From positions 1-64,000 of the forward strand of contig JAXMGR010000013.1 of the NCBI GenBank assembly GCA_046352935.1: a DNA stretch of 64,000 nucleotides, written 5' to 3'. Below, in pieces: positions 53,454 through 61,036 of this stretch (position 1 is the first letter of the stretch; every line of letters starts with the position of its first letter). A program made the position numbers and the translations under genes. Origin of the DNA: CAYWMY01 sp046352935. GTDB taxonomy: Bacteria > Pseudomonadota > Gammaproteobacteria > Steroidobacterales > Steroidobacteraceae. The notes beneath the pieces are model-generated. The model did not search any database. It worked only from the letters and a program-made list of their open reading frames with translations, and had not been told where the DNA came from.

Positions 53454-54347
53454 CTAGCGCGAGCCGCGCCGGTCGCCCGCCTCGCCCGCCTCGTCGTCCG
53501 CGTCGTCGTCGGCGGCAACCGCGGCCTTGGCGGGCGCGCGCCCCGGGGGCTTGCGCCGGACGGCGGCGGACTTCTTCGGAGCACGCGACGGCTGCGCCTT
53601 GCGGCGGGGATTGCCCTGCTCGTCGAGTTCGACGAACTCGTCCTCGCCCACCGGCACCTGCGGCACGGACTCACGGCCCTCGAGCACGGAATCGGCGATA
53701 CCGGCGGCGTACAGCTGGATGGCGCGCATGGCGTCGTCGTTGCCCGGGATCACGTAGTCGATGCCGTCGGGCGAGCAGTTGGTGTCGACCACGGCGACGA
53801 CGGCGATGCCGAGCTTCTTCGCCTCGTGGATCGCGATGTTCTCGTGTCCGACGTCGACGACGAACATCACGTCCGGCAGGGATCCCATGTCCTTGATGCC
53901 GCCGAGGCTCTTCTGCAGCTTGTCCATCTCGCGACGGAGCATCTGCGCTTCCTTCTTGCCGCGCCGGTCCAGCGCGCCGGTATCGCGCAGTTCCTCGAGC
54001 TCCTGGAGACGCTTGATCGACTGGCGGATGGTCTTGAAGTTCGTGAGCATCCCGCCCAGCCAGCGCTGGTTCACGTAGGGCATGCCGCAGCGCGACGCCT
54101 CCTTCTGGATCGCGTCGCGGGCGCTCCGCTTCGTGCCGACGAACAGCAGCCGGCCGCCGTCCGCGACGACGCCCTTCACGAAGGCAGCCGCCTCGAGGTA
54201 CCTCGGCAGCGTCTTCTCGAGATTGATGATGTGGATCTTGTTGCGCTCGCCGAAAATGAACTGCGCCATCTTCGGGTTCCAGAAGCGGGTCTGGTGTCCG
54301 AAATGGACACCCGCTTCCAGCATCTGTCGCATCGACACGCTGGGCAT
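53454..54347 (-). CDS. rpsB: 30S ribosomal protein S2 with C-terminal extension
   Basis: This is a small-subunit protein needed for S1 binding. The core (about residues 1-225) has MRQMLEAGVHFGHQTRFWNP, FVGTKRSARDAIQKEASRCG and VVDTNCSPDGIDYVIPGNDD. The total of 297 residues exceeds E. coli S2 (241): residues about 226-297 form a low-complexity tail, first Lys/Arg/Pro/Ala-rich (RAPKKSAAVRRKPPGR), then acidic (ADDDADDEAGEAGD). The ATG at 54347 matches the family start. It is divergent from map and transcribed from a strong promoter at 54468-54496 with a structured leader. Confidence 0.95.
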   Translation of the reverse strand: MPSVSMRQMLEAGVHFGHQTRFWNPKMAQFIFGERNKIHIINLEKTLPRYLEAAAFVKGVVADGGRLLFVGTKRSARDAIQKEASRCGMPYVNQRWLGGMLTNFKTIRQSIKRLQELEELRDTGALDRRGKKEAQMLRREMDKLQKSLGGIKDMGSLPDVMFVVDVGHENIAIHEAKKLGIAVVAVVDTNCSPDGIDYVIPGNDDAMRAIQLYAAGIADSVLEGRESVPQVPVGEDEFVELDEQGNPRRKAQPSRAPKKSAAVRRKPPGRAPAKAAVAADDDADDEAGEAGDRRGSR

Positions 54348-54382
54348 GATTGACTCCCGGGTTGGTCCTCCGCGCATCCGCA

Positions 54383-54422
54383 TGCGGCAACCCCGATCAC
54401 CGGATCAGGGCACCCAGCCGCA
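54383..54422 (-). promoter_or_regulatory. structured leader of rpsB, possible S2 autoregulatory site
   Basis: In the minus-strand leader, TGCGGC (54417-54422) pairs with GCCGCA (54383-54388) and CCCTGATC (54403-54410) pairs with GATCGGGG (54391-54398) around a 4-base CGGT loop. Gammaproteobacterial rpsB leaders are known to carry a conserved structure through which S2 represses its own operon; location and size fit, but I cannot run a covariance model. Confidence 0.5.
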
Positions 54423-54467
54423 CGTGACGATGACGCGTGTGGATTTGGTTGAGAAAAAACGCGGCGC

Positions 54468-54496
54468 TTTATACCATGAACATCGCGTCCGAACAA
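54468..54496 (-). promoter_or_regulatory. sigma-70 promoter of rpsB-tsf
   Basis: TTGTTC (54491-54496), a 17-base spacer and TATAAA (54468-54473) read on the minus strand, followed by a GC-rich discriminator GCGCCGC typical of stringently controlled ribosomal promoters. It gives a leader of about 110 bases. The same AT-rich patch contains plus-strand boxes (TTGGTT 54445-54450, TTATAC 54469-54474) that could drive map. Confidence 0.75.
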
Positions 54497-54564
54497 TGCC
54501 TTACATGCGCCGGCGCCGCGTTCCGGCGACTCGCCGCCCACCCGTCCCCGAGGTCGCTCCCGAC

Positions 54565-55356
54565 ATGCTGATGGCCCGTCATCCCACGATTCCCCTGAAG
54601 ACCCCCGAGGAACAGCAGAAGATGCGGATCGCCGGGCGCCTGACGGCCGACGTGCTCGACATGATCGGGCCGCACGTACGCCCGGGCGTCACCACGGACG
54701 AACTGGACCGCATCTGCCACGACTACATCGTGGGCATCCAGGGAACCATCCCGGCGCCGCTGAACTACCGCGGCTTCCCGAAGTCGATCTGCACCTCGGT
54801 GAACCACGTGGTCTGCCATGGCATCCCGGGCGACCGGCGGCTGAAGGCCGGCGACATCGTCAACGTGGACATCACGATCATCAAGGACGGCTTCCACGGC
54901 GACTCGAGCCGCATGTTCCCGGTCGGCAAGGCGCCGGTCCAGGCGGAGCGGCTGTGCCGGATCGCCTTCGAGGCGCTGTGGGCGGGCATCCGCGCGGTCC
55001 GCCCCGGCGCACGCCTCGGCGACATCGGGCACGTCATCCAGACCTTCGCCGAGGGCGAGGGCTGCTCCATCGTGCGCGAGTACTGCGGCCACGGCATCGG
55101 CCGCGGTTTCCACGAGGATCCGCAGGTCCTCCACTACGGCGAGCCCGGCACCGGCGTCGAGCTGGTCCCCGGCATGACCTTCACCATCGAACCCATGGTC
55201 AACGCGGGCAAGCGACACGTGAAGCTGCTGCCCGACGGCTGGACGGTGGTGACCAAGGACCACTCGCTCTCGGCGCAGTGGGAGCACACCGTACTGGTCA
55301 CGGAAACGGGCGTGGAAGTCCTGACCCTCGGCGCCGCCGACCGGGCCGGGGCATGA
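54565..55356 (+). CDS. map: type I methionine aminopeptidase
   Basis: This enzyme removes the initiator methionine from nascent proteins. The 263-residue pita-bread-fold product has the metal ligands in VNVDITIIKDGFHGDSSRMF (two Asp), YCGHGIGRGFHEDP (His), FTIEPM (Glu) and QWEHTVLVTE (Glu). The start is the ATG at 54565 (GAGG about 12 bases upstream); an ATG two codons later is equally possible. Divergent from rpsB, an arrangement conserved with E. coli; its stop overlaps glnD by ATGA. Confidence 0.96.
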   Translation: MLMARHPTIPLKTPEEQQKMRIAGRLTADVLDMIGPHVRPGVTTDELDRICHDYIVGIQGTIPAPLNYRGFPKSICTSVNHVVCHGIPGDRRLKAGDIVNVDITIIKDGFHGDSSRMFPVGKAPVQAERLCRIAFEALWAGIRAVRPGARLGDIGHVIQTFAEGEGCSIVREYCGHGIGRGFHEDPQVLHYGEPGTGVELVPGMTFTIEPMVNAGKRHVKLLPDGWTVVTKDHSLSAQWEHTVLVTETGVEVLTLGAADRAGA

Positions 55357-58046
55357 ACATCGACCGGCAGGCCATCATGACCGGCGCGACGGGCGGCGAC
55401 TGGCCGTTCCTCGCGACCGCGCGCGCCCGGCTCACGGGCGCCGCCGGCGCCGTCGAGGTCTTCCGGGCGCTCATTGCCGAGGGCGATGCGCTCCTGCGCG
55501 GGCGGTTCGACGCCGAGCAGCCCATCGAGGATCTGGTCCACGATCGTGCGCGGCTCATCGACACGATCCTGCTGCAGGCCTGGCAGCTGCACGCGGGGCC
55601 GCACGCACCGGAACTCGCCCTGATCGCGGTCGGCGGCTACGGTCGCGGCGAGCTGAACCCGCACTCCGACATCGACGTGATGGTGCTGCTGCCGAAATCC
55701 GAGTCTGCCCCCTGGCAGCACGACCTCGAACGCTTCGTCACTTTCCTGTGGGACATCGGGCTCGAGGTCGGCCACAGCGTGCGCACCATCGACGACTGCC
55801 AGCGCGAGTCGCTGGCGGACGTCAGCGTGGCGACCACGCTCATGGAGGCGCGCCTCCTCGCCGGGCCGGAGCCGCTGTTCTCGGCGATGCGGCGCGCGCT
55901 CGCGCCGGACCGCATCTGGTCGTCGCGGGACTTCTTCGAGGCCAAGGTCGCGGAGCAGTCGCAGCGCCATCACCGCTATCACGACACGGCCTACAACCTC
56001 GAGCCGAACGTCAAGCAGAGTCCGGGCGGCCTGCGCGACATCCAGACGATCGGCTGGGTCGCCAAGCGCCACTTCGGTGCCGACACGCTCGACGAGCTCG
56101 TCGACCACGGGTTCCTCACCGAGCGCGAGCTCACGCGGCTCAAGGCCGCGCAGAGCTACCTCTGGCGCGTGCGCTTCGGGCTGCACGCCGTCACGGGCCG
56201 CCGCGAGGACCGGCTGCTGTTCGACCACCAGAGCAAGCTCGCGACACTCTTCGGCTACGAGGACGCGACCTACACACTCGCGGTCGAGCAGTTCATGCAG
56301 CGGTACTACCGCACGGTCATGGACGTCAGCCTGCTGAACGAGATGCTGCTGCAGCTCTTCCGCGAGGCGATCCTCGACCAGGGCGACAACCCCGCGATCC
56401 CGATCAACACGCGCTTCCAGGAACGCAACGAGTACATCGAGGTCACCTCGGACGACGTGTTCGTGCGCCATCCGTCGGCGCTGCTCGAGATCTTCTCGCT
56501 GCTCCAGCAGCACCCGCACCTGCGCGGCGTGCGCGCGCAGACGATGCGGCTCATCGGCCGGCACCTCTGGCTCATCGACGAGGAGTTCCGCCAGAACCCG
56601 CGCCACCACCGGCTGTTCCTGGAGATCGTGAAGGCGCCGGAGGGTGTCACGCACCAGCTGCGACGCATGAACCTCTACGGCGTGCTGGGACGCTACATCC
56701 CGGCTTTCGGCCGCATCGTCGGCCGCATGCAGTACGACCTGTTCCATGCCTACACGGTCGACGAGCACACGCTCTTCGTGGTCAGCAACCTGAGGCGCCT
56801 CGCGCTGCCGCGCTTCGACCACGAGCTGCCGAAACTCTCGCAGATCTTCCAGCTCCTGCCGCGCCAGGAGATCGCCTACCTCGCGGCCATCTTCCACGAC
56901 ATCGCCAAGGGCCGCGGCGGCGACCACTCCGAGCTCGGTTCCGTCGACGCCGAGGCCTTCTGCCTGGAGCTCGGCCTGTCGCGCTACGACGCGCGCCTCG
57001 TCGCGTGGCTGGTCCGCAGCCACCTGATCTTCTCGGTCACGGCGCAGAAGAAGGACATCATGGACCCCGAGGTCATCACGGAGTTCGCGCGCCGCGTGGG
57101 CGACCAGGTGCACCTCGACTACCTGTACGTACTGACGGTCTCGGACGTACGCGGCACCAACCCGAAGCTGTGGAACTCCTGGAAGGCCTCCCTGTTCGAC
57201 GAGTTCTACGAGCGCGTGAAGAAGGCGCTGCGGCGCGGCCTGGAGATGCCGATCGACCCGGAGGAACTCATCGCGGGTGCGCAGCAGGAGGCGCGCGCGC
57301 TGCTCGCGGAGGAGAACGTCCCGGCCGAGGCGGTCGACCGCGTGTGGGCCACGCTGACGGAGGCCTACTTCCAACGCCACTCCCCCGCCGAGATCTCCTG
57401 GCACACGCGGCTGCTGCTCGAGCGTACGGTGGGCGACGGGGCACCGCTCGTCGGCATCATGCCTTCGAGCGGCCGCACGGGCCCGACTGCCATCGCGATC
57501 CACACCTCGCAGCAGCACCACAGCTTCGCGATCGCGACGACCACGCTGGACCAGATGGGGCTCAACATCGTCGATGCGCGCCTCACACCGACCAACGACG
57601 GCTTCAGCCTGGACACCTATCTGGTGCTCGAGGACGACGGCAGCATCATCACGGACCGCGACCGGCTCACCAAGATCGAGCGCAGCCTGCGCCGCGCGCT
57701 CGGCGAGCCCGAAGTCCGCCCCGCGGCCGTCACACGCCGCGTAGCGCGCCAGGCCCGTTCGTTCTCGACGCCCACGCAGGTGAGTTTCAGCACGGCCCCG
57801 CGCAACCAGAGCACGATCCTCGAACTCGTCGCGAGCGACCGTCCGGGTCTGCTCTCGGAGATCAGCAAGGTGTTCTGGCAGGAGAACGTCGACCTGCACG
57901 GCGCCAAGATCGTCACCGTGGGTGAGCGCGCCGAGGACGTCTTCTACGTCACCGACGAGAACAACCGGCCGCTCGACGAAGCGGCGCAGGAACGCCTGCG
58001 CGAGGCGCTGATGCGCGCACTCGACCGGCGACCACCCGCGGCCTGA
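55353..58046 (+). CDS. glnD: bifunctional uridylyltransferase/uridylyl-removing enzyme GlnD
   Basis: This is the nitrogen-status sensor that adds or removes UMP on PII proteins in response to glutamine. It has 897 residues. The nucleotidyltransferase motif GGYGRGELNPHSDIDVM (about residues 94-110) carries the metal-binding Asp pair; the HD hydrolase motif FHDIAKGRGGDHSELG is at about 514; two C-terminal ACT domains (GPTAIAIHTSQQHHSFAIAT and STILELVASDRPGLLSEISK) bind glutamine. The ATG at 55353 overlaps the map stop. The order map-glnD-dapC/dapD is the usual gammaproteobacterial one. Confidence 0.96.
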   Translation: MNIDRQAIMTGATGGDWPFLATARARLTGAAGAVEVFRALIAEGDALLRGRFDAEQPIEDLVHDRARLIDTILLQAWQLHAGPHAPELALIAVGGYGRGELNPHSDIDVMVLLPKSESAPWQHDLERFVTFLWDIGLEVGHSVRTIDDCQRESLADVSVATTLMEARLLAGPEPLFSAMRRALAPDRIWSSRDFFEAKVAEQSQRHHRYHDTAYNLEPNVKQSPGGLRDIQTIGWVAKRHFGADTLDELVDHGFLTERELTRLKAAQSYLWRVRFGLHAVTGRREDRLLFDHQSKLATLFGYEDATYTLAVEQFMQRYYRTVMDVSLLNEMLLQLFREAILDQGDNPAIPINTRFQERNEYIEVTSDDVFVRHPSALLEIFSLLQQHPHLRGVRAQTMRLIGRHLWLIDEEFRQNPRHHRLFLEIVKAPEGVTHQLRRMNLYGVLGRYIPAFGRIVGRMQYDLFHAYTVDEHTLFVVSNLRRLALPRFDHELPKLSQIFQLLPRQEIAYLAAIFHDIAKGRGGDHSELGSVDAEAFCLELGLSRYDARLVAWLVRSHLIFSVTAQKKDIMDPEVITEFARRVGDQVHLDYLYVLTVSDVRGTNPKLWNSWKASLFDEFYERVKKALRRGLEMPIDPEELIAGAQQEARALLAEENVPAEAVDRVWATLTEAYFQRHSPAEISWHTRLLLERTVGDGAPLVGIMPSSGRTGPTAIAIHTSQQHHSFAIATTTLDQMGLNIVDARLTPTNDGFSLDTYLVLEDDGSIITDRDRLTKIERSLRRALGEPEVRPAAVTRRVARQARSFSTPTQVSFSTAPRNQSTILELVASDRPGLLSEISKVFWQENVDLHGAKIVTVGERAEDVFYVTDENNRPLDEAAQERLREALMRALDRRPPAA

Positions 58047-58068
58047 GCCGAGCCTGCCCTCCGACCGG

Positions 58069-59265
58069 ATGAACCGTCATCTCACCCTGCTGCAGCCGTA
58101 TCCTTTCGAACGGCTGGCCGTCCTCAAGCGTGGCGCCGTGCCGCCTGCCGGCCTGCCGCACATCGCGATGTCCATCGGGGAGCCGAAGCACCCCGCGCCG
58201 CCATTCGTGCTCGAAGCGCTGACCGGGGCACTCGGAGCGCTCGGCACCTACCCGGCGTCCGCGGGCCTGCCCGAGTTCCGCGAGGCCTGTGCGCGATGGC
58301 TGATCCGGCGCTTCGGGCTCCGGCCGGGATCCGTCGATCCGGAGACGATGGTCCTGCCCGTGAACGGCACGCGCGAGGCGCTGTTCGCGTTCGCGCAGGT
58401 CATCGTCGACTCGACGACGCCCGCGGTCGTACTGATGCCCAATCCCTTCTATCAGATCTACGAAGGCGCGGCCCTGCTCGCCGGCGCCGAGCCCGTGTTC
58501 ATGAATACCACGGCCGCGACGGGCTATCTGCCCGACCTCGACGCGGTTCCGGTCGCAACCTGGCGCCGCTGCCAGCTCCTCTACCTCTGCTCACCGGGCA
58601 ATCCGACGGGCGCCGTCATGGACCCGGGCTACCTGCGCCGCGTACTCGATCTCTCCGACCGCTACGGCTTCGTGATCGCCGCCGACGAGTGCTACTCGGA
58701 CCTCTACGACGACGAGGCGAATCCGCCGCCGGGGCTGCTCGCCGCCTGCGAGGCCACCGGCCGCACCGGCTACGAGCGCTGCGTCGTGTTCCACTCGCTG
58801 TCGAAGCGCTCGAGCGTGCCGGGCCTGCGCTCAGGTTTTGTCGCCGGCGATCCGGCCATCCTCGCGCAGTTCCGTCTCTACCGCACCTACCACGGCTGCG
58901 CGCTGCCCGTGCACGTGCAGCTGGCCAGCATCCCGGCCTGGGACGACGACGCGCACGCCGCGGAGAACCGCCGTCTGTACCGCGCCAAGTTCGACGCCGT
59001 GATGCCCGTACTGCGCGAAGTGCTCGACGTCGCGCGGCCGCCCGCCTCCTTCTATCTCTGGCCGCGTGTCGCGGGCTCCGACGAGGAGTTCGCACGCGAT
59101 CTGTTCACGTACCAGAACCTCACCGTGCTGCCGGGCAGCTACCTCGCACGCGACACCGCCGCCGGCAATCCGGGGCGACACCACCTGCGCATCTCGCTGG
59201 TGGCGCCGCTCGCCGAATGCATCGAGGCCGCGAACCGCATCCGCGAGTTCGTGCGCACGCGCTGA
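58069..59265 (+). CDS. dapC: N-succinyldiaminopimelate aminotransferase DapC
   Basis: This is a PLP-dependent class I/II aminotransferase of the lysine/meso-diaminopimelate pathway. The 398-residue product has VNGTREALFAFAQVI, YLCSPGNPTGAVMD, and the PLP-lysine motif FHSLSKRSSVPGLRSGFVAG (Lys in SKRS). Assignment as DapC rests on that motif and on its place between glnD and dapD. It lies 22 bases after glnD and 64 before dapD. Confidence 0.92.
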   Translation: MNRHLTLLQPYPFERLAVLKRGAVPPAGLPHIAMSIGEPKHPAPPFVLEALTGALGALGTYPASAGLPEFREACARWLIRRFGLRPGSVDPETMVLPVNGTREALFAFAQVIVDSTTPAVVLMPNPFYQIYEGAALLAGAEPVFMNTTAATGYLPDLDAVPVATWRRCQLLYLCSPGNPTGAVMDPGYLRRVLDLSDRYGFVIAADECYSDLYDDEANPPPGLLAACEATGRTGYERCVVFHSLSKRSSVPGLRSGFVAGDPAILAQFRLYRTYHGCALPVHVQLASIPAWDDDAHAAENRRLYRAKFDAVMPVLREVLDVARPPASFYLWPRVAGSDEEFARDLFTYQNLTVLPGSYLARDTAAGNPGRHHLRISLVAPLAECIEAANRIREFVRTR

Positions 59266-59329
59266 AGCCCCCGGCACCGCCCCCGGGCCTGGACCTTCCC
59301 TCCACCACACCCAACGACGACGCATCCTC

Positions 59330-60151
59330 ATGAACACACTGCAGCAGCTGATCGAAGCCGCTTTCGAAGACCGTGCCTCGCTGACACCGAAGACCCTGTC
59401 GAAGGAACTCGACCAGGCCCTCGAGGAAGCCATGAACCTCCTCGACAGCGGCCGTGCCCGCGTCGCCGAACCGAAGGACGGTGGCTGGGCCGTGAACCAG
59501 TGGTTGAAGAAGGCGGTGCTGCTGTACTTCCGTGCGCACGACAACACCGTGATCGAGGGTGCCTTCACGCGCTTCTTCGACAAGGTGCCGCTCAAGTACG
59601 CCGCGCAGGACGATGCGGCCTTCCGCGCCGGCGGCACGCGCGTGGTGCCGGGCGCCATCGCGCGCCGCGGCGCCTACATCGCGCCCAACGTCATCCTCAT
59701 GCCGAGCTATGTGAATCTCGGCGCCTATGTCGATTCCGGCACCATGGTCGACACCTGGGCGACGGTGGGTTCCTGCGCGCAGATCGGCCGCAACGTGCAC
59801 CTCTCGGGCGGGGCGGGCATCGGTGGCGTGCTGGAGCCGCTGCAGGCCGCGCCCACCATCATCGAGGACGACTGCTTCATCGGCGCACGCTCCGAGATCG
59901 TCGAGGGCGTCATCGTCGAACGCGGCGCGGTGATCTCCATGGGCGTCTACATCGGCGCCAGCACGAAGATCTACGACCGTGCAACCGGCGAGGTCAGCTA
60001 TGGCCGCATCCCCGCGGGCTCCGTGGTCGTCTCGGGCAACCTGCCCTCCGCCGACGGCCGCTACTCGCTCTACTGCGCCGTGATCGTCAAGCGCGTCGAC
60101 GCGCAGACGCGCGCCAAGACCTCGATCAACGAGCTGCTGCGCAGCGACTGA
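59330..60151 (+). CDS. dapD: 2,3,4,5-tetrahydropyridine-2,6-dicarboxylate N-succinyltransferase
   Basis: This enzyme succinylates tetrahydrodipicolinate, the substrate for the DapC branch. The 273-residue product has a helical N-terminal domain followed by hexapeptide repeats: PSYVNLGAYVDSGTMVDTWA, GSCAQIGRNVHLSGGAGIGG and VLEPLQAAPTIIEDDCFIGA. The ATG at 59330 is the family start. It is the last gene of the map-glnD-dapC-dapD run; 134 gene-free bases separate it from the convergent brnA. Confidence 0.97.
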   Translation: MNTLQQLIEAAFEDRASLTPKTLSKELDQALEEAMNLLDSGRARVAEPKDGGWAVNQWLKKAVLLYFRAHDNTVIEGAFTRFFDKVPLKYAAQDDAAFRAGGTRVVPGAIARRGAYIAPNVILMPSYVNLGAYVDSGTMVDTWATVGSCAQIGRNVHLSGGAGIGGVLEPLQAAPTIIEDDCFIGARSEIVEGVIVERGAVISMGVYIGASTKIYDRATGEVSYGRIPAGSVVVSGNLPSADGRYSLYCAVIVKRVDAQTRAKTSINELLRSD

Positions 60152-60285
60152 GGCTGCACCTCATCGGGCCGTTCGATCGACGAGGGCGCGTGCGGAAGGA
60201 CCCGCAGGAACAACGGCTCGAAGTCGGCGCCGCCAGACGGCACCCGAGGTCCGCCGCGCCGGGTGCAACCGGAATGTCGCATTCA

Positions 60286-60561
60286 TCAAAGCACTCGTGC
60301 CAGCGCCTCGACCATGCGCGTCTGCCAGCCGGGTCCGGTGGCCTTCCAGCGGGCCAGGACATCCGGAGGGATGCGCAGCGAAATCGAAGTCCGCGCTCGA
60401 CCCGTCTTCGGACGACCTCGTGGCCGCAGCAGTTCACCTGCGGCACGGACACCAACGAGATCCGGCAGCAGTTCCCTTGCCGGACGCGCGTTCGCAAACG
60501 TCTCCTGCTTCCACTCCGGGTTCTCGCGCGTCGGTCTGTTACCCGGCGGCTTGCGTTTCAT
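60286..60561 (-). CDS. brnA: BrnA-family antitoxin
   Basis: This is a 91-residue antitoxin that should bind BrnT and repress the operon through a ribbon-helix-helix fold. The C-terminal part has GRPKTGRARTSISLRIPPDV followed by a GPGWQTRMVEAL segment, the BrnA signature (GRPK..K..v.lRi..dvl..wka.G.GwQtr.n..L). The N-terminus (MKRKPPGNRPTRENPEW) is basic. The start lies 23 bases inside the end of brnT, with GAGA upstream, and its order toxin-antitoxin is the normal one for this family. Confidence 0.85.
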   Translation of the reverse strand: MKRKPPGNRPTRENPEWKQETFANARPARELLPDLVGVRAAGELLRPRGRPKTGRARTSISLRIPPDVLARWKATGPGWQTRMVEALARVL

Positions 60562-60841
60562 AGCGTTTCGTCTCGCGTGCATTGGCTCTGCGCAGGCTGA
60601 TCACACGAATCACCCTGTCCCTCGGCGTGAAGACGAGCACGTGCAGCCGCAGATCGATGAAGCCGATGGCCCGGAATCGGCGCTCGCCGTAGTCCTGTCG
60701 CAGGTCCTCTGCGATCCAGGCGCTCGACCACTCGAAGTCCATGGCGGCCAGCAGGCCAATCCCGTGCCGGCCCCGATTACGATCATCCTTGCCCCCGTCG
60801 AACTCGACGATGGCGCCTTTATTGTATATGCGTTTATTCAC
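60539..60841 (-). CDS. brnT: BrnT-family toxin
   Basis: This is a ribonuclease-type toxin of the RelE-like fold. The visible pattern is VEFDGGKDDRNRGRHGIGLL, then EDLRQDYGERRFRAIGFIDL and a VIRVISLRRANARETKRYE segment, all BrnT hallmarks (N..rHG, D.R..yGE.R, R.ISlR.A...E...Y). The start is uncertain: a GTG at 60841 gives 100 residues, but the family usually begins about ten residues later, where only an ATC is available. The 5' end is AT-rich (TACAAT at 60821-60826, minus strand), unlike the rest of the window, which suggests an acquired module. Confidence 0.8.
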   Translation of the reverse strand: MNKRIYNKGAIVEFDGGKDDRNRGRHGIGLLAAMDFEWSSAWIAEDLRQDYGERRFRAIGFIDLRLHVLVFTPRDRVIRVISLRRANARETKRYETQAAG

Positions 60842-61036
60842 GCCGGGAAGGTCGCGATCACGGCCGCCCTGCTGGCGACACCCCGCGACCATGGTCTGCC
60901 GACTCCCGTCCGTCATGCGGCGCCATTTCTGTCGTGACCGACGACATTCCCCGCGGCGCTACGGCTTCGAGCGCCTCAGGCGTGATGTCCAGCCGTGTCT
61001 CTCGGACAACGCAAGCGCATGGATGCGGCCGTCAGC

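Noticed and set aside
55134..57899. Long minus-strand open frame (about 921 codons) opposite glnD
   Set aside because: Composition is Arg/Val/Glu/Asp/Leu repetitive, with no motif; GlnD on the plus strand has all catalytic motifs.
60818..60849. TTCCCG-N17-TACAAT as an annotated brnTA promoter
   Set aside because: A start site from these boxes would lie downstream of the only standard start codon for brnT, so I mention it as an anomaly but do not annotate it as a promoter.
60263..60937. Plus-strand open frame across brnTA
   Set aside because: It is antisense to two overlapping genes with clear BrnT and BrnA motifs and has no recognisable domain.
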